This document shows positions 17,348 to 24,736 of a stretch of DNA of 64,000 nucleotides, piece by piece. The position numbers were made by a program, and so were the translations under genes. The notes under the pieces are model-generated. The model had not been told where the DNA came from. It saw only the letters and a list, made by a program, of their open reading frames with translations, and ran no database searches. The stretch is from JAWUWD01 sp034112085. GTDB lineage: Bacteria > Bacteroidota > Bacteroidia > Cytophagales > Cyclobacteriaceae. The stretch covers positions 30,854 to 94,853 of the forward strand of contig JAWUWD010000138.1 in assembly GCA_034112085.1 (NCBI GenBank). The letters run 5' to 3'. Every line of letters starts with the position of its first letter. Position 1 is the first letter of the stretch.

Positions 17348-17370
17348 AATACTATCGATTTGTTAGAATG

Positions 17371-17378
17371 CAAAAGTA
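17371..17378 (-). promoter_or_regulatory. -7 element (TACTTTTG) of rimO
   Basis: Minus-strand TACTTTTG matches TAnnTTTG and lies 24 bases before the rimO GTG start. No clear -33 TTG. Confidence 0.45.
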
Positions 17379-17406
17379 CTTATTTTGCTCATCACTTTTA
17401 TTTAAA

Positions 17407-17440
17407 TTGCATGGGAAAGAAGATTGTTGCATTATATTTG
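17407..17440 (+). promoter_or_regulatory. Promoter TTG-N23-TATATTTG of the DUF6452/DUF6048 pair
   Basis: TTG at 17407-17409 and TATATTTG at 17433-17440 are separated by 23 bases. The predicted start near 17447 precedes the TTG start codon at 17466. Confidence 0.55.
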
Positions 17441-17465
17441 CAGCGATTAATGAATAAATCAAGTA

Positions 17466-17909
17466 TTGAACAAGCAAACAACGATATTATTACTACTAAT
17501 AGGACTACTGAGCAGCTGCTTTGATGATGGAGATTGTGAATCCACCAAGACAGACTTACTACTCATCGATTTCAAGAGTTTCGATACCAAGAGTGATAGT
17601 ACGGTTACTGTACAAAGTATTGTATTAGCCAATAGCGATAGCCTTTTTCATAACGAAACCAGCATCTCTTCAGCAACTCTTCCCCTTGACCCAAATGTTG
17701 ATACGTTAAGAATTAGTTTTAATTACCCAGACACGACACTTCAAATACTCCTTTCATATACAACAACCCCTAGACTAATCACTCCAGATTGTGGTGTTGA
17801 ATTGGGATTTGGTAATATTGCCATTGACGAGCATGGTTTTGACTCTGTTGCCGTAAAATCAAGTACTTTAGACGAACAAATCACCTCTAATATTGTCATC
17901 TATCTATAA
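17466..17909 (+). CDS. DUF6452-type small lipoprotein
   Basis: 147 residues. The lipoprotein signal NKQTTILLLLIGLLSSC puts the acylated Cys at residue 18. The start codon is TTG: an in-frame TGA lies at 17451 and no ATG occurs between it and the signal peptide, so TTG is the only reasonable choice. The mature part is beta-rich and ends in a two-Cys domain (TTPRLITPDCGVELGFGN) that could form a disulfide with the early CES. The pairing with a following DUF6048 gene is the arrangement I recall for this family. Function unknown. Confidence 0.75.
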   Translation: MNKQTTILLLLIGLLSSCFDDGDCESTKTDLLLIDFKSFDTKSDSTVTVQSIVLANSDSLFHNETSISSATLPLDPNVDTLRISFNYPDTTLQILLSYTTTPRLITPDCGVELGFGNIAIDEHGFDSVAVKSSTLDEQITSNIVIYL

Positions 17910-18597
17910 ATATATTGTTATCGCCTCTTTGCTTGTAGTGGTTAGTCTAACCTCTTTTGCTCAGGAGAATACAGCTGAGAAGGAAGAAGATAAGACAGAT
18001 ACCCTTCAAGTATCTTTTAGACCAAAAGGCATTCGAATCGGTATTGACATGTTAGGTCTAGCTAAAAAGACTTTTGGTACTGATAGATCAGAGTTGGAGT
18101 TCAGTGCAGATGTGGAAATCCATAGGTACTTGGTCAACTTCGAATATGGCCAATTCGAATCAACTCAATCAGGAAGCGACTCAAGTATCTATCAAAACAA
18201 AGGCAACTATTTCAGAACTGGAATAGATATCAACCTATTCAAAAAAGATACTGATGTCAACGTGCTGTTTTTTGGTCTGCGATATGGCCAAGCATCCTTC
18301 GATGATCAGTTGCAGCATGTACAAACTAACGACTTGTTTGGAGATGGTAACTTTGACAGGTCTAACAACAGCATCAATGCTCGTTGGTATGAAGTGACCT
18401 CGGGTATTAAACTACAAATTGCGCATAACTTCTGGCTAGGCTTTACCAATAGATTGAAATTTTCCCTGAAGATGGATAAATCAGAATCTTTGACTCCTTT
18501 TGAAGTTCCTGGATATGGAAGAGGTGCCGATACAAACACTTGGGGCTTCAACTATCTACTGATGTACCAGATTCCTTTTAAGAAGAAGAAGAAGTAG
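17893..18597 (+). CDS. DUF6048-type outer-membrane protein
   Basis: 234 residues, overlapping the previous gene by 17 bases and also starting with TTG. The resulting signal peptide (SSIYKYIVIASLLVVVSLTS, then FAQ) supports that start. The mature protein has regular amphipathic strands (YLVNFEYGQFESTQS, NVLFFGLRYGQASFDD, GFNYLLMYQIPFKKK), consistent with a small outer-membrane barrel. Translational coupling to the lipoprotein suggests that the two products act together. Function unknown. Confidence 0.78.
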   Translation: MSSIYKYIVIASLLVVVSLTSFAQENTAEKEEDKTDTLQVSFRPKGIRIGIDMLGLAKKTFGTDRSELEFSADVEIHRYLVNFEYGQFESTQSGSDSSIYQNKGNYFRTGIDINLFKKDTDVNVLFFGLRYGQASFDDQLQHVQTNDLFGDGNFDRSNNSINARWYEVTSGIKLQIAHNFWLGFTNRLKFSLKMDKSESLTPFEVPGYGRGADTNTWGFNYLLMYQIPFKKKKK

Positions 18598-18850
18598 GTT
18601 AACGCCCGTATAGAACGCTGTGCCTATCCGGTGCCTAATGGTGATGAAAGTAGTATTTTCTGTGTTTCCTTCCAAGTTGCACAGAGATTAGCGACAACCT
18701 TTCTACGTGATCATCTGCCGGAACCTGCGTGCAAACAACTAGCTTCGGCAAGACCTACTTAATTGCCATGAAACTCAAAACACAGAAGATACAGATGAGT
18801 AGCACTCACTTGATGAAATGTGAGTAAAGGCATGCGTTTCTATACAACTG
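18598..18850. repeat. GC-richer hairpin element next to the orphan gene (possible recombination site)
   Basis: Starts with TTAACGCCCGTATAGAACGC and is clearly less AT-rich than the gene beside it. GTATTTTCTGTGTTT (18654-18668) pairs with AAACACAGAAGATAC (about 18777-18791) with one mismatch, giving a 15-bp stem around about 108 bases. Read on the minus strand the block runs from TAACAG near the gene end to GGGCGTTA, faintly like integron attC ends, but it is longer than usual attC sites. Its nature is not settled. Confidence 0.4.
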
Positions 18851-19831
18851 TTATATACCGTAATTGTTTCCAAGGAATATATTGAAATTTACTTTTTGAT
18901 CAATTGAATAGTTCATTGCATTGTCATTTATATATGTCATAATATCATTTTTTGTGCTTAATGGAATGTTTTTATAAAGCTTTGGCGACATACCCCAAGA
19001 TTCGATTTTTGTCATAAATAGGTCATTGAGTTTATATTCAAGAGTTTCTTTATCTAGATCCATCCATGAGTTGACATATTCTTTTATCCAAGAATTTGTG
19101 TATTTTTTATGATATCCTACAATTACGTTTAGTCTTAAGTTATATGGGATTATGTGTATAAAAATTGAATTTAATGGATCAACTTGATTTGGGTTATCAT
19201 TTGCATAGTCAACTGGGCTATGAATTGCCGAGCCATACACCTTAATTTGAGGATATTCTAATGTGCTAAATTTAAAACCTCCTTTTTCATCCTTCAGTTC
19301 TGCTTCAAACCACGCTTTGTAGAGTTCTAAATCTTTAACCCCAAGTTTCGTTCCTTCAACAAATTGATTAGCCATATCCCGATTAAATTCACCATATAAT
19401 GTTTGAGAGTTAAGAAGCCTTTCATAAACTTCGATATTAAGTTGTTTTTTTCTAAGTTCTGAGCAGATCGTTCGATAGCTAAATAATAATTGGCTCCTAT
19501 AATTTTTAAAATCAATATTTTTTGATTCTATCTCTTTAAAAAGGGATGTATCATGTTTGTTGCAAAATAGAGGCTGTGAAATTGCTTTTGAAATACCGAC
19601 TAACTTAAATTCCAGTGGAGTTTGTTTTGGAGCCCATTTAAAAACATCAGTCATTTTCACTTCAATAAAGTGACCATTTTCAGAAATTTCGTTGAGCATT
19701 CCATTTTGTTGAAGTAAGTGTGAATTAATAGAATTCTCATTGCAACTTGGGTCAAAGCAAATCCATTTTTTGGAATAGACGTTTTTGTAAATCTGTGATA
19801 ATATTTTTTGATATTTTGAAGGCTTGGCCAT
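18851..19831 (-). CDS. Accessory protein of unknown function with putative zinc motifs
   Basis: 326 residues, AT-rich and alone between core genes. The N-terminus has ICFDPSCNENSINSHLLQ (Cys25, Cys30, His38) followed by GHF (His54), and later LFCNKHDTSLFKEIES (Cys90, His93). This spacing suggests one or two zinc-binding sites. I recall this C..C..SH / C..HD arrangement from uncharacterised bacterial proteins of accessory regions, but I cannot name a family. The C-terminal half is helical and polar with no enzyme motif. The 10-base sequence TGTTATATAC at the gene's 3' end recurs in inverse orientation just upstream of its start. Probably acquired horizontally (inference). Confidence 0.7.
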   Translation of the reverse strand: MAKPSKYQKILSQIYKNVYSKKWICFDPSCNENSINSHLLQQNGMLNEISENGHFIEVKMTDVFKWAPKQTPLEFKLVGISKAISQPLFCNKHDTSLFKEIESKNIDFKNYRSQLLFSYRTICSELRKKQLNIEVYERLLNSQTLYGEFNRDMANQFVEGTKLGVKDLELYKAWFEAELKDEKGGFKFSTLEYPQIKVYGSAIHSPVDYANDNPNQVDPLNSIFIHIIPYNLRLNVIVGYHKKYTNSWIKEYVNSWMDLDKETLEYKLNDLFMTKIESWGMSPKLYKNIPLSTKNDIMTYINDNAMNYSIDQKVNFNIFLGNNYGI

Positions 19832-19969
19832 AAAGGTTTTATGGTATATAACAACTCGCTAAACTCAATCGCGTATATTTTTTTTTACATTCAGCACAAA
19901 ATATAACAATATAGTTAAATAATAGACTTCGTTTATCGGGATTAATTGATTGCTAATGTGCCAAAAATC

Positions 19970-20000
19970 AAAAAAGCCCTAACATAAATGCTAGGGCTTT
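19970..20000 (-). terminator. Rho-independent terminator of accD
   Basis: The stem AAAGCCCTA(A)CAT / ATG(C)TAGGGCTTT has one mismatch and a 2-base loop. On the minus strand it is followed by TTTTTTGATTTTT. It lies 23 bases after the accD stop. Confidence 0.85.
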
Positions 20001-20022
20001 GAATTCATTTAGGTAAAAGTGA

Positions 20023-20862
20023 TTACTTCAACATCTTCAATAAGGTCGTCAGTTTAGTCTTAAGGTTTCTACGATCTACAATAAAGTCCAAGAAGCCATG
20101 GTCTAACACAAACTCTGAACTTTGGAATCCTTTCGGCAAGTCTTTACCAATCGTCTCCCTGATAATACGTGGTCCGGCAAATCCAATCAAAGCTCCAGGC
20201 TCTGCGATATTGAAGTCTCCCAACATCGCGTAAGAAGCTGTCACTCCTCCAGTAGTCGGGTCAGTCAATAACGAGACATAAGGCAGCTTGGCTTCGCTCA
20301 GCAGTGCAAGTTTCGCAGAAGTCTTTGCCATCTGCATCAATGAAAGTCCTGCCTCCATCATACGAGCACCACCAGACTTAGAGATCATTAAGAATGGTGT
20401 CTTCGTTTTCATCGCATGATCGATTCCTCTTGCGATCTTCTCTCCTACTACAGAGCCCATCGATCCACCAATAAAAGCAAAGTCCATACAGCAGATGGTT
20501 ATATCAACACCATTCATCTGTCCATAACCCGTACGTGCCGCATCCTTGAGCTGTGACTTCTTTTGCGAAGCTATTATTCTTTCAGGATATGGTTTACTGT
20601 CCTTGAACTTCAAAGGGTCAGCAGAGGTCATATTCTCATCAAGCTCAGTGAACTTATTATCGTCAAAGAGTATTTCGAAATATTCTTTCGACCCAATTCG
20701 CACATGGTAGTCATCCTCAGGGCTTACATACGCATTGCTCTTAAGCTCGCGCGTATGTATGATTTTACCACTTGGCGTTTTGTACCAAAGTCCGTCTGGA
20801 GCTTCTTTTTTCGCCTCAGTAGGCGTTAGTATTCCTTTCTCTTTTCTATTAAACCAAGACAT
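20023..20862 (-). CDS. accD: Acetyl-CoA carboxylase carboxyltransferase subunit beta
   Basis: 279 residues. With AccA it transfers the carboxyl group from biotin to acetyl-CoA, the first step of fatty-acid synthesis. The crotonase-like core is clear: GQMNGVDITICCMDFAFIGG, SMGSVVGEKIARGID, SKSGGARMMEAGLSLMQMAK and LLTDPTTGGVTASYAMLGD, then GFAGPRIIRETIGKDLPKGF. The N-terminal segment aligns with the zinc ribbon of E. coli AccD, but all four zinc Cys are replaced (Thr29, Gly32, Ser47, Asp50: KTPSGK and VSPEDDYH). I recall the same loss in other Bacteroidota. It lies 20 bases after the aldolase gene, probably one transcript. Confidence 0.96.
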   Translation of the reverse strand: MSWFNRKEKGILTPTEAKKEAPDGLWYKTPSGKIIHTRELKSNAYVSPEDDYHVRIGSKEYFEILFDDNKFTELDENMTSADPLKFKDSKPYPERIIASQKKSQLKDAARTGYGQMNGVDITICCMDFAFIGGSMGSVVGEKIARGIDHAMKTKTPFLMISKSGGARMMEAGLSLMQMAKTSAKLALLSEAKLPYVSLLTDPTTGGVTASYAMLGDFNIAEPGALIGFAGPRIIRETIGKDLPKGFQSSEFVLDHGFLDFIVDRRNLKTKLTTLLKMLK

Positions 20863-20882
20863 ATAGGTGATTTAGGTTATAA

Positions 20883-21941
20883 TTAGGCGATAGTCACCTG
20901 ATCAGCAAGATATACATCTTGTATAGTATTTAAAAGCTCCACACCTTCATTCATTGGGCGTTGGAATGCTTTTCTTCCAGAAATCAATCCAGTACCACCG
21001 GCTCTTTTGTTGATGACTGCAGTCTTCACGGCATCAGCCATATCAGATGCGCCAGAAGATGCGCCACCACTATTGATCAGACCTGCTCTGCCCATGTAGC
21101 AGTTGGCTACTTGGTATCTACATAAGTCAATTGGATGATCCGATGATAACTCATCGTACATTTTAGGATGGCTCTTTCCAAAACCTACTGCGGAGAATCC
21201 GCCATTGACTTCCGGAAGTTTTTGTTTGATTATATCTGCTTGGATGGTCACTCCTAAGTGATTGGCCTGTGCAGTAATATCTGTTGATACATGATAGTCA
21301 ACACCGTCTTTCTTGAAGGCACTATTTCTAGCATAACACCATAGAATAGTTGCCATTCCTAACTCATGTGCTCTTTCAAATGCTTGTGCTACTTCTACGA
21401 TTTGCCTATTAGAATCCTCACTACCGAAGTAGATGGTGGCCCCAACCGCTGCAGCTCCAAGGTTCCACGCTTCATCTACTGAGCCAAACATGATTTGTTG
21501 ATAGGTCATTGGGTGCGTCAACATTTCATTGTGATTGATTTTCACAATAAATGGAATCTTGTGCGCATACTTTCTTGACATAATGGCCAAATTACCAAAG
21601 GTTGTCGCTACAGCATTACAGCCGCCTTCCATTGCCAACTTGATGATATTTTCAGGATCAAAATATATAGGATTGGGTGCAAAAGATGCTCCTGCAGTAT
21701 GCTCGATTCCTTGATCAACAGGAAGGATAGAAACATAACCTGTTTCGGCTAATCTACCTGAACCAAATATTGCCTGCAAATTCCTCAATACTTGAGGGTT
21801 TCGATTCGAGTTAGCAAAAATTCTATCAACAAAATCTCCACCTGGAAGGTGAAGCATATCCTTGTCAATGGTCTTTGATTGGTGATTGAGCAGTCCGTCT
21901 GCGTCACTCCCTAATAATTCTACTATTTTGTTGTATGACAT
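20883..21941 (-). CDS. fbaB: Class I fructose-bisphosphate aldolase (FbaB/DhnA type)
   Basis: 352 residues. A Schiff-base aldolase of glycolysis/gluconeogenesis. Landmarks are VSILPVDQGIEHTAGASFAP, ENIIKLAMEGGCNAVATTFG, KIPFIVKINHNEML and a late AGLINSGGASSGASDMADAV phosphate-binding loop. The length and the VDQG/KIN motifs fit the archaeal/FbaB class rather than the class II zinc enzyme. A -7 element (TATCTTTG) lies upstream; accD follows closely. Confidence 0.92.
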   Translation of the reverse strand: MSYNKIVELLGSDADGLLNHQSKTIDKDMLHLPGGDFVDRIFANSNRNPQVLRNLQAIFGSGRLAETGYVSILPVDQGIEHTAGASFAPNPIYFDPENIIKLAMEGGCNAVATTFGNLAIMSRKYAHKIPFIVKINHNEMLTHPMTYQQIMFGSVDEAWNLGAAAVGATIYFGSEDSNRQIVEVAQAFERAHELGMATILWCYARNSAFKKDGVDYHVSTDITAQANHLGVTIQADIIKQKLPEVNGGFSAVGFGKSHPKMYDELSSDHPIDLCRYQVANCYMGRAGLINSGGASSGASDMADAVKTAVINKRAGGTGLISGRKAFQRPMNEGVELLNTIQDVYLADQVTIA

Positions 21942-21970
21942 GATGTGTTTGTGTTATCAAAAATAGAGTG

Positions 21971-21978
21971 CAAAGATA
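21971..21978 (-). promoter_or_regulatory. -7 element (TATCTTTG) of fbaB
   Basis: Minus-strand TATCTTTG lies 30 bases before the aldolase ATG. No TTG at 17-23 bases upstream. Confidence 0.5.
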
Positions 21979-22207
21979 TCTATATTTTTCAAAACCCCAC
22001 GATTCAATTGATCTATTGTAACGAGTTGATTGCTAGCTCACTCCATTTCAATTTGTGATTTATCAGGTGATACTTGAAATGACATTCACTCAATATACAA
22101 CATTTGACCTCTGATATTTCGTTCCGAAATTCTACCGTGAGGTAGCTCCTAATATGCATTTCACTAAACTGGGGCTGTCTTATCATTATGAGCTAAATAT
22201 CAGGCAA

Positions 22208-22239
22208 CAAAAAACCCCTAACATAAATGTTAGGGGTTT
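22208..22239 (-). terminator. Rho-independent terminator of rplS
   Basis: The 13-bp stem AAACCCCTAACAT / ATGTTAGGGGTTT is perfect, with a 2-base loop, followed on the minus strand by TTTTTTG. Its loop-proximal part resembles that of the accD terminator. Confidence 0.9.
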
Positions 22240-22261
22240 CGTTATTCTTGTTGAGATATGA

Positions 22262-22615
22262 TTAAAGCTTCTCTTTGATTCTAGCAGCTTTACCTTTTCT
22301 TCCTCTCAAGTAGTACAATCTAGCTCTTCTTACTTTACCTCTTCTTACTACATCGATTTTCTCGACACTAGGAGATATTATATGGAAGATACGCTCAACT
22401 GCGATACTGTTAGATACTTTTCTTACTGTGATTGTCTCACCGTTAGTACCTTTGTTTTTTCTTTGGATAACAGTTCCTTGGTATTGCTGAACTCTTTCCT
22501 TATTTCCTTCTTTTATCTTTACGTGTACATTGACTGTATCACCTGCATTGAAGTTAGAAAGTGCGGTTCTCTTCTCGCTGTATTCTTCTTCAATTAATTT
22601 TATCAATTCGCTCAT
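22262..22615 (-). CDS. rplS: 50S ribosomal protein L19
   Basis: 117 residues, standard length. Recognisable by FNAGDTVNVHVKIKEGNKER, VQQYQGTVIQRKNKG, ETITVRKVSNSIAVERIF and the C-terminal GKVRRARLYYLRGRKGKAAR. It lies last in the rpsP-rimM-trmD-rplS order but 92 bases after trmD, with its own promoter element and a strong terminator, so it can be transcribed separately. Confidence 0.98.
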   Translation of the reverse strand: MSELIKLIEEEYSEKRTALSNFNAGDTVNVHVKIKEGNKERVQQYQGTVIQRKNKGTNGETITVRKVSNSIAVERIFHIISPSVEKIDVVRRGKVRRARLYYLRGRKGKAARIKEKL

Positions 22616-22655
22616 GACTTATATTGTATTAATGCGCTATTCTCAAATCGGAGTG

Positions 22656-22663
22656 CAAATATA
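22656..22663 (-). promoter_or_regulatory. -7 element (TATATTTG) of rplS
   Basis: Minus-strand TATATTTG followed by CAC, 41 bases before the rplS ATG. No clear TTG at the expected distance upstream. Confidence 0.5.
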
Positions 22664-22707
22664 TGAATTGTTTTCATATTAAACACTTGACTTAATATTA
22701 TTTTCTA

Positions 22708-23385
22708 TTATTCCTTATCAAAATCAGGTCTTCGCTCCTGCGTACGTTCTACCGCCTGCTCAAATCTCCAATCTCGAATTTTTTTTTCATGACCTGACAA
22801 CAATACATCTGGCACTTTCATACCTTTGTAATCTGCTGGCCTAGTATATACTGGTGGCGCTACCAATCCATCCTGAAATGAATCTGTAAGCGCAGAGGTT
22901 TCGTCTGACAGCACCCCTGGCAACAATCGAATAACAGCATCAGACACTACTGCAGCTGCCAATTCTCCACCAGACAGTACATAATCTCCGATACTAATTT
23001 CTCTTGTGATAAAATGTTCTCGAACGCGTTCGTCCACCCCTTTATAGTGACCACAAAGAATCATAATGTTCTTTTTCAACGAAAGCTCGTTGGCCATGTT
23101 CTGAGAAAACTGTTCTCCATCTGGGCTCATGTATATGACTTCATCGTATGCACGATCCTTCTTCAGAGCGTCAATACAATTGGCAATCGGATCAACCATC
23201 ATCACCATTCCAGCACCACCACCAAAGGCATAGTCATCGATCTTTCTATGTTTGTCATTGCTGTACGCACGCAAGTCATGTAAGACAACTTCTACTAATC
23301 CCTTACTTTGCGCTCTTTTAAGAATAGAGTCACTGAAAGGGCTTTCTAATAGCTGAGGTAAGCACGTGATGATATCTATTCTCAT
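22708..23385 (-). CDS. trmD: tRNA (guanine-37-N1)-methyltransferase
   Basis: 225 residues. A SPOUT-class trefoil-knot enzyme that protects reading frame by methylating G37 of tRNAs. Motifs: MRIDIITCLPQLLESPFSDS, HRKIDDYAFGGGAGMVM, IYMSPDGEQFSQ, ILCGHYKGVDERV, EISIGDYVLSGGELAAA and YTRPADYKGMKVPDVLLSGH. The start overlaps the rimM stop, so the two are translationally coupled. Confidence 0.98.
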   Translation of the reverse strand: MRIDIITCLPQLLESPFSDSILKRAQSKGLVEVVLHDLRAYSNDKHRKIDDYAFGGGAGMVMMVDPIANCIDALKKDRAYDEVIYMSPDGEQFSQNMANELSLKKNIMILCGHYKGVDERVREHFITREISIGDYVLSGGELAAAVVSDAVIRLLPGVLSDETSALTDSFQDGLVAPPVYTRPADYKGMKVPDVLLSGHEKKIRDWRFEQAVERTQERRPDFDKE

Positions 23386-23912
23386 TAGTCTTCTAAATAA
23401 ACATCTAATAAACCTGCAGGCAAATCCACTTGCATTTGCTTGAGTTCATGAGCTACTTTTACGATGATCTCATCGTTGATAGGAATCAACACCTCTTTCT
23501 CTTGATGTATCACACCTAATAAGTCTTGATTTGGAAACTCGTAGACTTCAGTGATCTTCCCGACTTCTCCAAGTGACTTATCAGACACCATATAACCTAT
23601 GATCTCATGGTAATAAAATTGTCCCTCGTCTAATTTAGGTAGATTTTTAGCTGAAAGATATAAATCCGATTTAAATAAACGCTCTGCGGTAGGCAGATCA
23701 TCTACATCTTCAAATTTCACGATGCCGCGATCTCCATTGAGTTGGAGGTATTCAATAAAAAAAGGAACCAGTTGCTTGTTGATTTCAACAAAAACTGATT
23801 CCAATTCATTATAGTCCTCAGGATAATCTACATCTAACAAGATGGAGAGTTCTCCTTTCAACCCATGTTTTTTGACTATGTGCCCTAGTTTAAAGCAATC
23901 ATCAATAATCAT
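23385..23912 (-). CDS. rimM: 16S rRNA processing / ribosome maturation factor RimM
   Basis: 175 residues. It assists late 30S assembly by binding protein S19. The N-terminal RimM beta-barrel starts CFKLGHIVKKHGLKGELSI and the C-terminal PRC-barrel contains EIIGYMVSDKSLGEVGKITEV and KEVLIPINDEIIVKV. Located between rpsP (17 bases) and trmD (overlap), the standard order. Confidence 0.96.
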   Translation of the reverse strand: MIIDDCFKLGHIVKKHGLKGELSILLDVDYPEDYNELESVFVEINKQLVPFFIEYLQLNGDRGIVKFEDVDDLPTAERLFKSDLYLSAKNLPKLDEGQFYYHEIIGYMVSDKSLGEVGKITEVYEFPNQDLLGVIHQEKEVLIPINDEIIVKVAHELKQMQVDLPAGLLDVYLED

Positions 23913-23929
23913 GGTGACTTAGGATAGGA

Positions 23930-24553
23930 TTACTCCTTTCCTTCTTTTTTAGTTTCTTCAGCTGGCGCTTCAGCTACAGGAGCTTCTTCCGTTGGCGCTT
24001 CAGCTACAGGAGCTTCTTCAACAACTTCTTCTACGTTAGCTGCTGCTTCAGCTGCATTTGCTTCTGCCTCAGCTGCTTTGACAACTGCTTCAGCTTCTGC
24101 TACTCTAGAGGCTATTGCTTCTGCTCTAGCTTCCTTCACTTTAGTTTCAGCCTCAAGTCTAGTTTTCTTATCAGCTGCTTTAGCTTTATTCAATTGATCC
24201 ACTACACCAGTGATCTTAGTTTCTTTCTCTACCATCCAAGCCTCAAATCTCTTGTCAGCTGCTTCTTGAGTGATCGCTCCTTTGTTCACACCGATTTGCA
24301 AGTGCTTCTTGAACATAACGCCTCTGTAAGAAAGCATAGCTCTTACTGTATCAGTAGGTTGAGCTCCATCCATCACCCATGAGAATGCTTTCTCATCGTT
24401 AATGTTGATTGATGCAGGATCGGTATTAGGATTGTAAGTACCAATCTTCTCAATAAAGCGACCATCACGTGGTGCACGAGCATCTGCTACGACTACATCG
24501 TATATTGCTCTTGATTTTCTTCCTCTTCGGGCTAATCTAATTTTTACTGCCAT
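23930..24553 (-). CDS. rpsP: 30S ribosomal protein S16 with long acidic Ala/Glu-rich tail
   Basis: 207 residues against about 80-90 in E. coli. The first about 80 residues are a normal S16 (VKIRLARRGRKSRAIYDVVV, RFIEKIGTYNPN, GAQPTDTVRAMLS). A helical linker and then a low-complexity tail rich in Ala, Glu and Val follow, containing the repeated unit EAPVAEAP. Extended S16 proteins are familiar in Bacteroidota. The tail's function is unknown. First gene of the rpsP-rimM-trmD cluster, with a promoter just upstream. Confidence 0.97.
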   Translation of the reverse strand: MAVKIRLARRGRKSRAIYDVVVADARAPRDGRFIEKIGTYNPNTDPASININDEKAFSWVMDGAQPTDTVRAMLSYRGVMFKKHLQIGVNKGAITQEAADKRFEAWMVEKETKITGVVDQLNKAKAADKKTRLEAETKVKEARAEAIASRVAEAEAVVKAAEAEANAAEAAANVEEVVEEAPVAEAPTEEAPVAEAPAEETKKEGKE

Positions 24554-24606
24554 TATTCGTTTGTTTTTCTCTAGTTGTGGATCACGTCCACGATTTTAAA
24601 AGTCTG

Positions 24607-24638
24607 CAAAGATAATTGTTTTTAGGACAACTACACAA
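24607..24638 (-). promoter_or_regulatory. Promoter TTG-N21-TATCTTTG of rpsP
   Basis: On the minus strand TATCTTTG (24614-24607) is preceded at 21 bases by TTG, within the Bacteroidota spacing range. It lies 53 bases before the rpsP ATG. Confidence 0.65.
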
Positions 24639-24736
24639 CTCAATCAGGATTTAACTTCACAAAGTTGTGTTGTTCAATCAGCCATTTACCCATCATTTTC
24701 ATTACTTTTGCTTGATTATATAGTTATCTAATTTTT

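Larger units (their letters stand above)
21942..22261. other. Intergenic region between fbaB and rplS
   Basis: 320 bases without a gene. Holds the fbaB -7 element (21971-21978) and the rplS terminator (22208-22239). Nothing else recognised in between. Confidence 0.7.

Noticed and set aside
18598..18850. tRNA gene or group II intron in the GC-richer block
   Set aside because: No cloverleaf or T-loop and no intron domain V or reverse-transcriptase frame; the block shows only a long imperfect stem.
24000..24100. Tandem repeat of GCTTCAGC-type units as a CRISPR or minisatellite
   Set aside because: It is the coding repeat of the Ala/Glu tail of S16, without spacers.
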